Source: an uncultured Paraprevotella sp. (GTDB taxonomy: Bacteria; Bacteroidota; Bacteroidia; Bacteroidales; Bacteroidaceae). Taken from it: a stretch of DNA of 64,000 bases. The position numbers were made by a program, and so were the translations under genes. Each line of letters opens with the position of its first letter. The first letter of the stretch is position 1. A model generated the notes under the pieces. That model did no database searches. It worked only from the letters and a program-made list of their open reading frames with translations, and had not been told where the DNA came from. The stretch lies in assembly GCA_944321525.1 (NCBI GenBank), contig CALULQ010000017.1, positions 1-64,000 of the forward strand. The letters are read 5' to 3'. Shown one piece after another: positions 9,343 through 18,523 of this stretch.

Positions 9343-9657
9343 TTAAAGTATGGCTTTCAGTTTCTCTTCAAAAGTGCTTCTGGGGGCCGCGCCGACTTGC
9401 TTGTCCACCACTTCGCCGTTCTTGATGAATATCACGGTGGGCACGTTACGCACCCCGAAGCGCATGGCCAGGCCGTCGTTCTCTTCCACGTCGCACTTGC
9501 CTATCACGGCCACCTCCTTGTACTCTTCGGCCAGCGCCTCGATGTCCGGCCCGATTTTCTTGCAAGGGCCGCACCACGTTGCCCAGAAATCCACTACCAC
9601 AGGCTTGCCAGAAGCCAACAATTCCTCGAAATTGGAATCCGTAATTGCTAATGCCAT
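9343..9657 (-). CDS. trxA: Thioredoxin
   Basis: This is a 104-residue single-domain thioredoxin that reduces protein disulfides in the cytosol. It has the active site FWATWCGPCKKIGP around residues 25-38 and the cis-Pro region VRNVPTVIFIKNGE near residues 72-85. The ATG at 9657 is chosen over 9693 because a -7 box (TAAATTTG on minus, 9691-9698) lies immediately upstream and would overlap the longer start. It stands between dnaE and the small acidic gene, with its own promoter. Confidence 0.95.
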   Translation of the reverse strand: MALAITDSNFEELLASGKPVVVDFWATWCGPCKKIGPDIEALAEEYKEVAVIGKCDVEENDGLAMRFGVRNVPTVIFIKNGEVVDKQVGAAPRSTFEEKLKAIL

Positions 9658-9690
9658 TGTCTTATTCTTTTTAAGGTTTATTACTGCGGG

Positions 9691-9698
9691 CAAATTTA
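9691..9698 (-). promoter_or_regulatory. -7 box of trxA
   Basis: TAAATTTG on the minus strand fits the Bacteroidota -7 consensus TAnnTTTG. It ends about 34 bases before the trxA ATG and overlaps the dnaE stop codon region. Confidence 0.55.
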
Positions 9699-12600
9699 CT
9701 AATTTATTTTGTACGACAAGACGGGTTTGCTCTGAATATAGGAAATTAAATCCTTTTTAACTGACACTTTCGCCGCCTTGGACTGCAAGGTCAGGTTCAT
9801 CTGGCCCAGCGGGTCAAGGATGTGGAAATAGAGTTCCGTGTTGCCGGGATTCTCCTTCACGATGTCCGAGAGCGAAAGCACGATGTCCTCGTCCAGCGCG
9901 TCCAGGGGCACGGTGATGGTGATCCGCTCCACCAGCGAGTCTTTCACGTCGGCCAGGAAGTCGATGCGCCCGATGCGGAATTCCAGTTTGCTGGGATCCC
10001 ACTGCCGTGGCTGGCACTTGGCCGTGATGTACAAGGTGTTGCCCACGTCCATGTAGGAGCCCCACGTGGGCCAGTCCTGCCCGAAGAGGGGCAGCTCATA
10101 GGCGCCCGTGTAGTCTTCGAGCGTCACGATGCCGTATGGTTTTCCCGACTTCGACACGCCCTTCCTCACTGCCGTGACCATTCCTCCCAGCGTGAGGTCC
10201 TTGCCGGCAAACTGGTCCAGGTCTTTCAGGTCGGCCATGTGGGCGTTGCAGACGTCGCGGAGGATGACGGCATAATCGTCGAGCGGATGGGCCGAGAGGT
10301 AGATGCCCACCAGGTCGCGCTCCTTGTTCAGCTTCTCCAGCGCGCTCCACGGTTCGGCCTGCGGCACCTCCGGCGTGGCGATTTCCACCATGTCCATGTC
10401 GCCGAAGAGCGAGTTCTGCACGGCGTCCTTGTCTGCCTGGTAGCGCGCCCCGTAGCGCGCCAGTTGGTCGATGAAGTTTTCGCCCTTGGCGTTCACTCCG
10501 AAATATTGTTCGCGCGTGATGCCCTCGAAACAATCGAAGGCGCCCGAGAGCACAAGGCTCTCCAGGTTGTTCTTCTTCACAGCGCCGTTGGGCACGCGCT
10601 GCACAAAGTCGAACACGTCCTTGTAGGGGCCGTTCGCCTCGCGTTCCTTCACGATGGCGTCCACAGCCGAGTCGCCCAAGCCCTTGACGGCTCCCAGTCC
10701 GAAGCGAATGTTCCCGTCGGCGTCCACGCTGAACTTGCGGCGGCTCACGTTGACATTGGGCCCCAGGGTGTTGATGCCGATGCTCTTGCACTCGCTCATC
10801 AGTTTGGTGATGTCGGTGATGTTGGCCAAGCTTCGGCTCATGACGGCGGCCATGTACTGCGCCGGGAAATTGGCCTTGAGGTAAGCCGTCTGGTAGGCCA
10901 CCCACGAGTAGCACGTGGCGTGGCTCTTATTGAAGGCGTATGACGCAAACTTCTTCCAGTCCGCCCAGATTTTCTCCAGCACCTTCGGGTCGTGCCCGTT
11001 TTTCTTTCCCCCTTCGATGAACTTGGGATACATGTGGTTCAGCTTGTCGATGAGTTTCTTTCCCATCGCCTTGCGCAGTGTGTCGCTCTCGCCGCGGGTG
11101 AAGTTGGCCAGCTGGCGTGAGAGCAACATCACCTGCTCCTGGTAGACCGTGATGCCGTAAGTGTCTTTCAGGTATTTCTCCATGCAGGGGATGTCATACT
11201 CCACCGGCTTTCGACCCTGCTTGCGGTCGATGAAGTCGGGGATGTAGTCCATGGGGCCCGGGCGGTAGAGGGCGTTCATGGCAATCAGGTCTTCGAACGT
11301 GGAGGGCTGCAGTTCGCGCAAATACTTCTGCATTCCGGGCGACTCGAACTGGAACGTGCCAATGGTGCGCCCGTCGCAATACAGTTGGTAAGTTGCGGGG
11401 TCGTTGATGTCCAGCAGGTCCACGTCTATCTCCAGCCCGAGGCTGTCATAAATGTTGGCTTGGCATTCCTTGATGATGGACAGCGTTTTCAAGCCCAGGA
11501 AGTCCATCTTGATGAGTCCCGTGTCCTCGATGACGGAACCTTCATACTGCGTGCAGCGCAGTTTCTCGCCCGTTTCCTTGTCTTCGGCCGTACTGATGGG
11601 CACCCAGTCGGAAACGTCGTCGCGGCAAATGATGACACCGCAGGCGTGCACGCCCGTGTTCCGCACGTTCCCCTCGAGCATCCGGGCGTAGCGGATGGTG
11701 TCGCGCAACAAGGGGTTGGGCGAAGCCTCGGCCTGCTGCAACTCGGGGATGCAGGCGATGGCGTTGGGCAGGTTCATCTTGCGCGCCTTCCCGTTCTCGT
11801 CGTCGGGCAACTTGTCGGGAATGAGCTTGCACAAGCCGTTCGAGATGTCCAAGGGCAGCTTTTCCACACGGGCCACATCCTTGATGGCCAACTTCGTGGC
11901 CATGGTGCCGTAGGTGATGATGTGGGCCACCTTCTCCTCGCCATACTTTTGCGTCACCCAGCTCAGCACCTTTCCGCGCCCGTCGTCGTCGAAGTCCACA
12001 TCGATATCGGGCAACGAGATGCGGTCGGGATTGAGGAAACGCTCAAACAGCAAGTCATATTCTATAGGGTCTATCTTCGTGATGCCCAGGCAATAGGCCA
12101 CGGCCGAACCGGCGGCCGAGCCACGGCCCGGCCCCACGGAGACATTCAGCTCATGGCGCGCCGCGTTGATGTAGTCCTGCACGATGAGGAAGTAGCCCGG
12201 GAAACCCATGGTCTTCATCACGTGCAACTCGAAATTGAGACGCTCGTGCACATGTTCGGGCAAGGGGTCGCCATAAAACTTGGCCGCCCCCTCGTAGGTC
12301 AGCTTGGCCAGATAGTCGGCCTCCAGTTTCAGGCGGTAGAGTTTCCCGCATCCGCCCAGTTTCTTCACCTTCTGCTCGGCGTCCTCGCGGCTGAGTACCA
12401 CGTTGCCGTTCTCGTCGCGCGTGAACTCCTCGAACAGGTCTTCGTCCGTGAACTTCTGCCGGTATCCTTCTTCCGTGCCGAATTCCTCGGGGATTTCAAA
12501 GTTCGGCATGATGGGCGCATGGTCGATGCTGTAGAACTCCACCTGGTCGCAGATGTCGCACGTGTTGGCCATCGCCTCCGGCACGTCTGCAAAGATGTCG

Positions 12601-13649
12601 TTCATTTCCGCGCGCGTCTTGAACCATTCCTGCTTGGAATAGAGCATGCGTTTGGGGTCGTCGAGGTCGCGGTTCGTGCTCAGGCAGATCAGGCGGTCGT
12701 GCGCCTCGGCGTCCTCCTCGTTGACAAAGTGGCAGTCGTTGGTGCACACCAGCTTCACGCCATATTTCCGCGCCAGTTCAATCATCTTCGCATTGGCGCG
12801 TTGCTGCAAGGGATAGGTCTCGCGGTTGGCCCTCTGGTTGGGGTCCTTCACCTCATGCCGCTGCAGCTCCAGGTAGTAATTGTCGCCAAACACGCGTTTG
12901 TACCATTGCACCGCTTCCTCTGCCCCTTCCAAATCGCCGGACAGGATTTTGCGGGGCACCTCGCCGGCGATGCAGGCCGAACAAACGATCAGCCCTTCGC
13001 TGTGCGCCTCCAGCTCCACACGGTCGGTGCGCGGGCGCATGTAGAATCCGTCGGTCCAGGCTTTCGACACCAGCTTGACCAAGTTGTGATAGCCCTTCTC
13101 ATTCTTGGCCAGGACAATCAGGTGGTATCGCCGCCCGTCCTTCTCCTTGTCCATCTGCTCCATCCGCCTGGGGGCCACGTACATTTCGCAGCCGAAGATG
13201 GGTTTGAACAAGCGTTTTTGTGCCGCGTCCAGCTCCTTGCGTGCCGTGTCCAGCTGTTCGTCCACCGGGGGAAATGCCGGTTGCTCCTCGGGCACGAAAT
13301 TCGCCTCCGGCGGCACGGGCTCGCCGTTGCTTTCGGCCCGTTTCCTCAGCGTTTCCGCCTCCTTGCGCTTTTTTTCCTGCCCATCCTGCCATTCCTTCAA
13401 GGCGGCGTCGCCGCCGCCCTCCAGAATGGAGATGCGCTTTTTCCACATCTTGATGTCGGCCTGCGTGCCGCTGTTCTTTTTGTTTACATAATTAAAAAAC
13501 TCCTTGATGCCCATCATGTTGCCATGATCGGTGACGGCCATGCCGCGCATGCCGTCCTTCATGGCTTTGTCGACCAGCCGCGGAATGCTGGCCTGACCGT
13601 CGAGAATGGAATATTGGGTGTGTACGTGAAGGTGTACGAAGTCTTGCAT
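9699..13649 (-). CDS. dnaE: DNA polymerase III alpha subunit
   Basis: DnaE is the replicative polymerase subunit. The 1316-residue protein starts with a PHP domain (MQDFVHLHVHTQYSILDG). It continues with the polymerase core (GPGRGSAAGSAVAYCLGI, then ISLPDIDVDFDDDGR near residues 547-560 with catalytic Asp residues), AFNKSHATCYSWVAYQTAYLK, the helix-hairpin-helix part (FGLGAVKGLG) and a C-terminal OB-fold region (LTLGGMVTAVRKGVSKSGKPYG). Between the first PHP motifs and KPIFGCEMYVAPRR there is a charged coiled-coil-like insert of about 90 residues, longer than I remember for related DnaE. The start is ATG at 13649; the longer frame to 13712 lacks family similarity. Confidence 0.96.
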   Translation of the reverse strand: MQDFVHLHVHTQYSILDGQASIPRLVDKAMKDGMRGMAVTDHGNMMGIKEFFNYVNKKNSGTQADIKMWKKRISILEGGGDAALKEWQDGQEKKRKEAETLRKRAESNGEPVPPEANFVPEEQPAFPPVDEQLDTARKELDAAQKRLFKPIFGCEMYVAPRRMEQMDKEKDGRRYHLIVLAKNEKGYHNLVKLVSKAWTDGFYMRPRTDRVELEAHSEGLIVCSACIAGEVPRKILSGDLEGAEEAVQWYKRVFGDNYYLELQRHEVKDPNQRANRETYPLQQRANAKMIELARKYGVKLVCTNDCHFVNEEDAEAHDRLICLSTNRDLDDPKRMLYSKQEWFKTRAEMNDIFADVPEAMANTCDICDQVEFYSIDHAPIMPNFEIPEEFGTEEGYRQKFTDEDLFEEFTRDENGNVVLSREDAEQKVKKLGGCGKLYRLKLEADYLAKLTYEGAAKFYGDPLPEHVHERLNFELHVMKTMGFPGYFLIVQDYINAARHELNVSVGPGRGSAAGSAVAYCLGITKIDPIEYDLLFERFLNPDRISLPDIDVDFDDDGRGKVLSWVTQKYGEEKVAHIITYGTMATKLAIKDVARVEKLPLDISNGLCKLIPDKLPDDENGKARKMNLPNAIACIPELQQAEASPNPLLRDTIRYARMLEGNVRNTGVHACGVIICRDDVSDWVPISTAEDKETGEKLRCTQYEGSVIEDTGLIKMDFLGLKTLSIIKECQANIYDSLGLEIDVDLLDINDPATYQLYCDGRTIGTFQFESPGMQKYLRELQPSTFEDLIAMNALYRPGPMDYIPDFIDRKQGRKPVEYDIPCMEKYLKDTYGITVYQEQVMLLSRQLANFTRGESDTLRKAMGKKLIDKLNHMYPKFIEGGKKNGHDPKVLEKIWADWKKFASYAFNKSHATCYSWVAYQTAYLKANFPAQYMAAVMSRSLANITDITKLMSECKSIGINTLGPNVNVSRRKFSVDADGNIRFGLGAVKGLGDSAVDAIVKEREANGPYKDVFDFVQRVPNGAVKKNNLESLVLSGAFDCFEGITREQYFGVNAKGENFIDQLARYGARYQADKDAVQNSLFGDMDMVEIATPEVPQAEPWSALEKLNKERDLVGIYLSAHPLDDYAVILRDVCNAHMADLKDLDQFAGKDLTLGGMVTAVRKGVSKSGKPYGIVTLEDYTGAYELPLFGQDWPTWGSYMDVGNTLYITAKCQPRQWDPSKLEFRIGRIDFLADVKDSLVERITITVPLDALDEDIVLSLSDIVKENPGNTELYFHILDPLGQMNLTLQSKAAKVSVKKDLISYIQSKPVLSYKIN

Positions 13650-13781
13650 AAGCCCGATGGTTTGATGACGAAAATTAGGGGTAAAGTTACGCCACATCGG
13701 GGAAACGGACAAGCAAAAACTGCTATTTTTAGCAAAAAGGCAGCATAAACCGTCAAACTGTTAAAAAAGGTAGTACAGAAT

Positions 13782-13812
13782 TTTGCGCTTAAACAGAATA
13801 TAGCTACCTTTG
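13782..13812 (+). promoter_or_regulatory. Promoter of the psd-pssA operon
   Basis: TTTG at 13782-13785 and TACCTTTG at 13805-13812, separated by 19 bases, match the Bacteroidota sigma consensus closely. Transcription would begin near 13819, some 20 bases before the psd ATG. Confidence 0.75.
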
Positions 13813-13838
13813 CTCACTAATACAAACAACATGCCACC

Positions 13839-14525
13839 ATGGGGCGCAAATTAAACAAGCTAAAACAAATCAGAATACACCGGGAAGGAACGCATACGCT
13901 TGTCGCAGGCGCGATAGCATTGGTGCTGTTCAACGCTTTTCTTTTCTATGCGTTCGAGTGCAAAATCCCGTTTTACATTTCCTCTGTCATCTGCACGTTT
14001 ATTTACCTGATCGTGGTCAATTTCTTCCGCTGTCCCATCCGGCGGTTCGAGGGTGACACCGAGAACGTCGTGGTCGCCCCGGCCGATGGTAAAGTGGTGG
14101 TAGTGGAAGAAGTGGAGGAAAACGAGTATTTCCACGACCGCCGCATGATGGTCTCCATCTTCATGAGCCTGACCAACGTACACGCCAACTGGATACCCGT
14201 GGACGGGACGGTGCGTCTCGTGGAGCACCAGAACGGCAACTTCCACCGCGCATGGCTCCCGAAAGCCAGCATGGAGAACGAACGCTCCACCATCGTCATC
14301 GAGACGCCGGACGGCGTGCTCGTCATGGCACGGCAGATTGCAGGCGCAATGGCGCGGCGCATCGTGACTTACGCCAAAGCCGAAGAAGACTGCTACATCG
14401 ACGAGCACATGGGATTCATCAAGTTCGGCTCCAGAGTGGACCTGTTCCTGCCGGCCGGCACGAAGGTGAACGTCAAACTGGGGCAGAAGACCGTGGGCAA
14501 CGAGACGGTCATCGCCAAACTATAA
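13839..14525 (+). CDS. psd: Phosphatidylserine decarboxylase
   Basis: Psd turns phosphatidylserine into phosphatidylethanolamine at the inner membrane. The 228-residue protein is the short form. It has two N-terminal hydrophobic segments (residues 22-60) and [14 protein letters not shown] near residues 84-97. Near the C-terminus [16 protein letters not shown] contains the Gly-Ser pair at which the proenzyme cleaves itself to make the pyruvoyl group. pssA follows 10 bases later, so successive enzymes of one pathway are co-transcribed. An ATG at 13830 is out of frame. Confidence 0.94.
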   Translation: MGRKLNKLKQIRIHREGTHTLVAGAIALVLFNAFLFYAFECKIPFYISSVICTFIYLIVVNFFRCPIRRFEGDTENVVVAPADGKVVVVEEVEENEYFHDRRMMVSIFMSLTNVHANWIPVDGTVRLVEHQNGNFHRAWLPKASMENERSTIVIETPDGVLVMARQIAGAMARRIVTYAKAEEDCYIDEHMGFIKFGSRVDLFLPAGTKVNVKLGQKTVGNETVIAKL

Positions 14526-14535
14526 AAAGAACGAA

Positions 14536-15249
14536 ATGGCTAACATCATCATCCGCCAGATTCCCAACAGCATCACTTGCTGCAACCTGATTTCGGGCTG
14601 CATGGCCACGGGCGCCGCCTTCGACGGGCGCTACGGGGAGGCTTTCCTGCTCATCATCATCGGAGCCGTGTTCGACTTCTTCGACGGCATGTCCGCCCGC
14701 TTGCTGAAAGTGTCGTCGCCCATTGGGAAGGAATTGGATTCGCTGGCGGACGTAGTGACCTTTGGTGTGGCCCCTTCGGCCATGCTGTTCCAGTTGTTCC
14801 ACGAAGTGCACTACCCCGGCTTCATGGCTTCGCTGCGCGACATCATGCCCTACACGGCTTTCCTCATGGCGGCCTTTTCGGCCTTGCGGCTCGCCAAGTT
14901 CAACCTCGACACGCGCCAGACCACTTCGTTCATCGGCGTTCCCACTCCGGCCAACACGCTGTTCTGGGCTTCGCTCGTGGTGGGCAGCCACGGCTTTCTG
15001 GTGTCGGACAGCTTCAATGCCCTGCTCTTGTTTGCCGCCATCTTGGTCTCCAGCCTCCTTCTGGTGGCCGAAATCCCCTTGTTCGCCCTCAAGTTCAAGA
15101 ACTTCTCCTGGCACGACAACCGCATTAAATATGTGTTCCTCCTGACGTGCATCCCGCTCATCATTTTCTTGGGCATGAGCTGTTTTGCCGCCATCATAGC
15201 ATGGTATGTTCTTCTCTCTTTTGCCGCATCCCGTTGGAAAATCCACTGA
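14536..15249 (+). CDS. pssA: CDP-diacylglycerol-serine O-phosphatidyltransferase
   Basis: PssA makes phosphatidylserine from CDP-diacylglycerol and serine in the inner membrane. The 237-residue protein carries the full CDP-alcohol phosphatidyltransferase motif, DFFDGMSARLLKVSSPIGKELDSLAD at about residues 47-72 (D-x2-D-G-x2-A-R-x8-G-x3-D-x3-D), and several membrane segments. It directly follows psd, which uses its product. Confidence 0.95.
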   Translation: MANIIIRQIPNSITCCNLISGCMATGAAFDGRYGEAFLLIIIGAVFDFFDGMSARLLKVSSPIGKELDSLADVVTFGVAPSAMLFQLFHEVHYPGFMASLRDIMPYTAFLMAAFSALRLAKFNLDTRQTTSFIGVPTPANTLFWASLVVGSHGFLVSDSFNALLLFAAILVSSLLLVAEIPLFALKFKNFSWHDNRIKYVFLLTCIPLIIFLGMSCFAAIIAWYVLLSFAASRWKIH

Positions 15250-15306
15250 CTTTGGCACGGTTCTTGTGAGTAACTTCCATAACTAACCATTAAGAAAATT
15301 ACAGAT

Positions 15307-15564
15307 ATGGCCAGTCCCTTTGGATGTTTGTTGGGTTTGCTGCTCTCGCTCGTAGTATTTTGCCTTTTCCTGGTCCTCACCATCGTGAGGAAAGCCAAGG
15401 ACATATTCTCTCCGTTCTTCCCCCATGGGAAGAAGAGCCAATCCTCCGGCACGGACGCCGGACAGCGCGGAGAGCAGTCCCGCCCCCACTCCTCGTCGCA
15501 TCCCTCGCAGAAGATTTTCGACGACGACGAGGGAGAATACGTCGACTTTGAAGAAATAAAGTAA
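15307..15564 (+). CDS. DUF4834 family small membrane protein
   Basis: This 85-residue protein has one hydrophobic segment (residues 7-27, LLGLLLSLVVFCLFLVLTIV). A basic stretch and a polar tail ending in DDDEGEYVDFEEIK follow. DUF4834 proteins commonly follow psd-pssA in Bacteroidales, but their role is unknown. The gap to pssA is 57 bases, so it may share the transcript. Confidence 0.8.
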   Translation: MASPFGCLLGLLLSLVVFCLFLVLTIVRKAKDIFSPFFPHGKKSQSSGTDAGQRGEQSRPHSSSHPSQKIFDDDEGEYVDFEEIK

Positions 15565-15785
15565 ACCTCCGGCAGCTTTTCCTTCCGGAGAGAAGCAGTG
15601 CATGCCGAAGCCGTGCGCGCAAGGGAACCATGTCCGCCCTGCTTCTTTCCGGCTTATGCCCCCTGCGTCATTCCACCCCCGTCACGTTCTTGACAACCCA
15701 CCACAAGCAAGGAGTACGTCGCGCATCCGCAAAACAGGACGGCGGACGCGGCTTGGCGCAATCCCGCCGGCCGCTCAAACAAACC

Positions 15786-15825
15786 GTACTCTGCGGAGAG
15801 TACTCGAGTACTTGCCGCAAAGTAC
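15786..15825 (-). repeat. Nested palindromic intergenic element, copy 2 (one unit shorter)
   Basis: This copy is 40 bp, exactly 22 bp (one unit) shorter than the 62-bp form. It has outer arms GTACTTTGCGG and CCGCAGAGTAC and a single AGTACTCGAGTACT palindrome. It lies in the 382-bp gap between the converging DUF4834 and tadA genes. Apart from a GC-rich flank shared with other copies (GTCAGCGTAC before the arm on minus) I see nothing else in that gap. Confidence 0.85.
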
Positions 15826-15946
15826 GCTGACGGACTCCGCCTGACGCGACACCGCGAAACGCTTCCCCGCTCCGTCATCGGCCGAAGGGCAGGCCCGTCT
15901 GGCCGGGGCACGCAGGGCAGAACCACTCCGGCGGCACGCCCGCCGG

Positions 15947-16381
15947 CTATCTTTTCGCCCGGAAAAAGGCCGTCATCAGCTCCGCGGCCTCTTCTTCCAT
16001 CACGCCGCCAACCAGTTCCGTGCGCGGATGCAAGGCCTGGGGGGCGAATCGCCGGAATCCCCGTTTCTCGTCCGCCGCCCCATAGACCAGCCGCCCCAGA
16101 TGTGCCCAGCCTATGGCCCCGGCGCACATCACGCAGGGTTCCACCGTGACGTAAAGCGTGCATTCATTCAAATACTTGCCACCCAATGCGTTGGCCGCCG
16201 CCGTGATGGCCTGCATCTCCGCATGCGCCGTCACGTCGGTGAGCGTCTCCGTCAGGTTGTGCGCCCGTGCCAGGATTCGGCCTCCGCACACCACCACTGC
16301 GCCCACCGGAATCTCGTCTTCCTCGAAAGCGCGCCGGGCTTCCTCGAGCGCTTTCTTCATGTAATAAGCATCGTCTGCCAT
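15947..16381 (-). CDS. tadA: Nucleoside deaminase, tRNA adenosine deaminase TadA type
   Basis: TadA converts A34 to inosine in tRNA-Arg(ACG). The 144-residue protein has the zinc site HAEMQAI (residues 53-59, catalytic Glu) and EPCVMCAGAI (about residues 81-90). The region before it, EIPVGAVVV, and the length fit TadA. A guanine deaminase of the same superfamily is possible but less likely. It is a single minus-strand gene, divergent from yraN. Confidence 0.88.
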   Translation of the reverse strand: MADDAYYMKKALEEARRAFEEDEIPVGAVVVCGGRILARAHNLTETLTDVTAHAEMQAITAAANALGGKYLNECTLYVTVEPCVMCAGAIGWAHLGRLVYGAADEKRGFRRFAPQALHPRTELVGGVMEEEAAELMTAFFRAKR

Positions 16382-16487
16382 GTCTTGCGTTTCCTATTTC
16401 TTGCAAAAGTAAGATTTCCGACCGGATTTTCACCGCTTTTCCCCACATTTCTTCGGCCCGGAGGGCGACATATCGCGGATTTTTGTG

Positions 16488-16495
16488 TATGTTTG
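16488..16495 (+). promoter_or_regulatory. -7 box of the yraN operon
   Basis: TATGTTTG fits TAnnTTTG and ends 22 bases before the yraN ATG at 16518. It also argues against a GTG start at 16485. Confidence 0.55.
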
Positions 16496-16517
16496 CAAGA
16501 CAAAAGCAACAAACCAG

Positions 16518-16901
16518 ATGGCCATACACAACGAATTAGGCATGGAAGGCGAAGACCGGGCCGCCGCCCACTTGCTCGCGGAAGGATATGCCATCCGCCA
16601 CCGCAACTGGCGATTCGGGCACAAGGAACTGGACATCGTGGCGGAAAAAGACCGCACCCTCGTGGTGGTGGAGGTGAAAACGCGCCGGGACACACAGTTC
16701 GGTGCGCCGGAAGAGGCCCTCACGGAAGAGAAAATCTTCCGCATCATCGCCTCCGCCGAAGCCTACGTCCGGCGCTATGCGCTCGACCTGCCAGTGCGTT
16801 TCGACCTGATTACCGTGGTGGCCGACGGCTCGGGCAAGGCCGACCTGAAGCACATCGAGAACGCCTTCCGCCCCACATTGCCGTGGACGGCCATCGACTA
16901 A
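16518..16901 (+). CDS. yraN: UPF0102 family nuclease-fold protein YraN
   Basis: The 127-residue protein has the family core NELGMEGEDRAAAHLLAEGY, then GHKELDIVAEKDRTLVVVEVKTRR. The latter is a restriction-nuclease-like Asp...Glu-x-Lys pattern around residues 36-58. The cellular role of YraN is not established, though the fold suggests a Holliday-junction or DNA repair nuclease. The ATG at 16518 follows the -7 box. birA begins 15 bases after the stop. Confidence 0.9.
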   Translation: MAIHNELGMEGEDRAAAHLLAEGYAIRHRNWRFGHKELDIVAEKDRTLVVVEVKTRRDTQFGAPEEALTEEKIFRIIASAEAYVRRYALDLPVRFDLITVVADGSGKADLKHIENAFRPTLPWTAID

Positions 16902-16916
16902 AAAAGAAAGACAAAG

Positions 16917-17720
16917 ATGATGAACGCGCTTTACATACTGGACGACTCCCCTTGGTTTGAGTGGATACGCCTCCGCTCGACCGATTCCACCAATCATTTC
17001 CTGCGCCACTACCGCCCCGTCTCGCCCAAAGACATGGTGCTCGCCACGGCCGACTACCAGACGGCGGGCCGAGGGCAAGCCGGCAACTCCTGGGAGGCGG
17101 AAGAGGGCAAGAACCTGCTCTTCAGCCTGCTCCTGCATCCGCGCTGGGTGGACGCCTCACGGCAGTTCGTCCTGTCGCAGGCCATGGCCTTGGCCGTGTG
17201 CGAAACCCTCACGGGCTACACCGGAGGGGGAATCAGCATCAAATGGCCGAACGACATCTATTGGAACGACATGAAAATCTGCGGCATGCTCATCGAGAAC
17301 ACGCTCTCCGGCCGGCAGATTGAGGACTGCATCATCGGCGTGGGCCTCAACGTGAACCAGCAAGAATTCCGGAGCGATGCCCCCAACCCCGTGTCGCTCT
17401 GCCAGGCCACGGGCCAAATGCACGAGACGGTCTTCATCCTGGCCGAAATCATCAAACGCTTCAAAGACCGGCTGCGACAAATTCAGGACGACGACACGGC
17501 GGAAATAGCGCAAGCCTATGCCGCCCGCCTCTATCGCCGCGAAGGTTTCCACCCCTACGAAGACGCGCAAGGACGCTTCGAGGCGGAAATCCGCGAGGTG
17601 GAGCCCACCGGGCATCTGGTGCTGGCCGGACGCGACGGCGCAACGCGACGCTATGCCTTCAAGGAGGTGCGCTTCCTCATCCCGGCCGGCGGGCAAACAA
17701 ACGAACCACTCAGACTCTAA
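16917..17720 (+). CDS. birA: Biotin--[acetyl-CoA-carboxylase] ligase
   Basis: BirA activates biotin as biotinyl-AMP and attaches it to biotin carrier proteins. This 267-residue form lacks the N-terminal DNA-binding domain, so it is the non-repressor type. It has DYQTAGRGQAGNSWEAEEGKNLLFS (residues 43-67, biotin/ATP loop, reading GRGQAGN where GRGRxGR is usual), SIKWPNDIYWN near residues 108-118 and IIGVGLNVNQ. An alternative start is the next codon, also ATG (16920). Confidence 0.93.
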   Translation: MMNALYILDDSPWFEWIRLRSTDSTNHFLRHYRPVSPKDMVLATADYQTAGRGQAGNSWEAEEGKNLLFSLLLHPRWVDASRQFVLSQAMALAVCETLTGYTGGGISIKWPNDIYWNDMKICGMLIENTLSGRQIEDCIIGVGLNVNQQEFRSDAPNPVSLCQATGQMHETVFILAEIIKRFKDRLRQIQDDDTAEIAQAYAARLYRREGFHPYEDAQGRFEAEIREVEPTGHLVLAGRDGATRRYAFKEVRFLIPAGGQTNEPLRL

Positions 17721-17740
17721 CCCTCAAACATAACTCAATC

Positions 17741-18451
17741 ATGGCTAAATTCAACAGAATTCTCCTCAAACTGAGCGGCGAAAGCCTCATGGGAGAACAG
17801 CGCTACGGCATCGACGAAAAACGGCTGGCCGAATACGCGCAACAAATCAAGGAAGTGCACGACATGGGCGTGCAGATCGGCATCGTCATCGGCGGCGGCA
17901 ACATCTTCCGCGGACTCAGCGGCGCGGGCAAGGGCTTCGACCGCGTAAAAGGCGACCAGATGGGCATGTGCGCCACCGTCATCAACTCGCTCGCACTGAG
18001 CAGCGCGCTGGGCGCCATCGGCGTGAAGAGCCGCGTGCTGACGGCCATACGCATGGAACCCATCGGCGAGTTCTACAGCAAATGGAAGGCCATCGAACAC
18101 ATGGAAGCCGGCGAAGTGGTCATCATGAGCGCCGGGACGGGCAACCCTTACTTCACCACCGACACGGGCTCTTCGCTGCGCGGCATAGAGATCGAAGCCG
18201 ACGTGATGCTCAAAGGCACGCGCGTGGACGGCGTCTACACCGCCGATCCGGAAAAGGACCCCACGGCCACGAAATTCAAGGAAATCACCTACGACGAGAT
18301 TTACACCCGCGGCCTGAAGGTGATGGACCTCACGGCCACCACCATGTGCAAGGAAAACGGGCTGCCCATCTACGTCTTCAACATGGACGTCTACGGCAAC
18401 CTGAAGAAGGTGATGGAAGGCGAGGACATCGGCACACTGGTGCACAACTGA
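17741..18451 (+). CDS. pyrH: Uridylate kinase (UMP kinase)
   Basis: PyrH phosphorylates UMP to UDP. The 236-residue protein of the amino-acid-kinase family has ILLKLSGESLMG at the N-terminus, GIVIGGGNIFRG (residues 46-57) and VVIMSAGTGNPYFTTDTGSSLRG (residues 127-149). It is followed by a terminator, then by frr after 449 bases; the pyrH-frr order is common in bacteria. Confidence 0.96.
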   Translation: MAKFNRILLKLSGESLMGEQRYGIDEKRLAEYAQQIKEVHDMGVQIGIVIGGGNIFRGLSGAGKGFDRVKGDQMGMCATVINSLALSSALGAIGVKSRVLTAIRMEPIGEFYSKWKAIEHMEAGEVVIMSAGTGNPYFTTDTGSSLRGIEIEADVMLKGTRVDGVYTADPEKDPTATKFKEITYDEIYTRGLKVMDLTATTMCKENGLPIYVFNMDVYGNLKKVMEGEDIGTLVHN

Positions 18452-18473
18452 CCTCTACCTTATTAATAACAGG

Positions 18474-18523
18474 CAAAGGCCGGGCCGACGGGAAGTCATT
18501 CCCCGTCCGCCCGGCCCTTGTTG
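18474..18523 (+). terminator. Terminator after pyrH
   Basis: CAAAGGCCGGGC (18474-18485) pairs with GCCCGGCCCTTG (18509-18520) with one mismatch, and the inner arms GACGGGAA and TTCCCCGTC extend the stem. The hairpin begins 23 bases after the pyrH stop. The T run is weak (TTGTTG). Confidence 0.65.

Noticed and set aside
11385..13748. Long open frame on the plus strand opposite dnaE (787 codons)
   Set aside because: It lies fully antisense to an intact dnaE, has no family likeness and a His/Val/Gln-rich make-up typical of reversed high-G+C codons.
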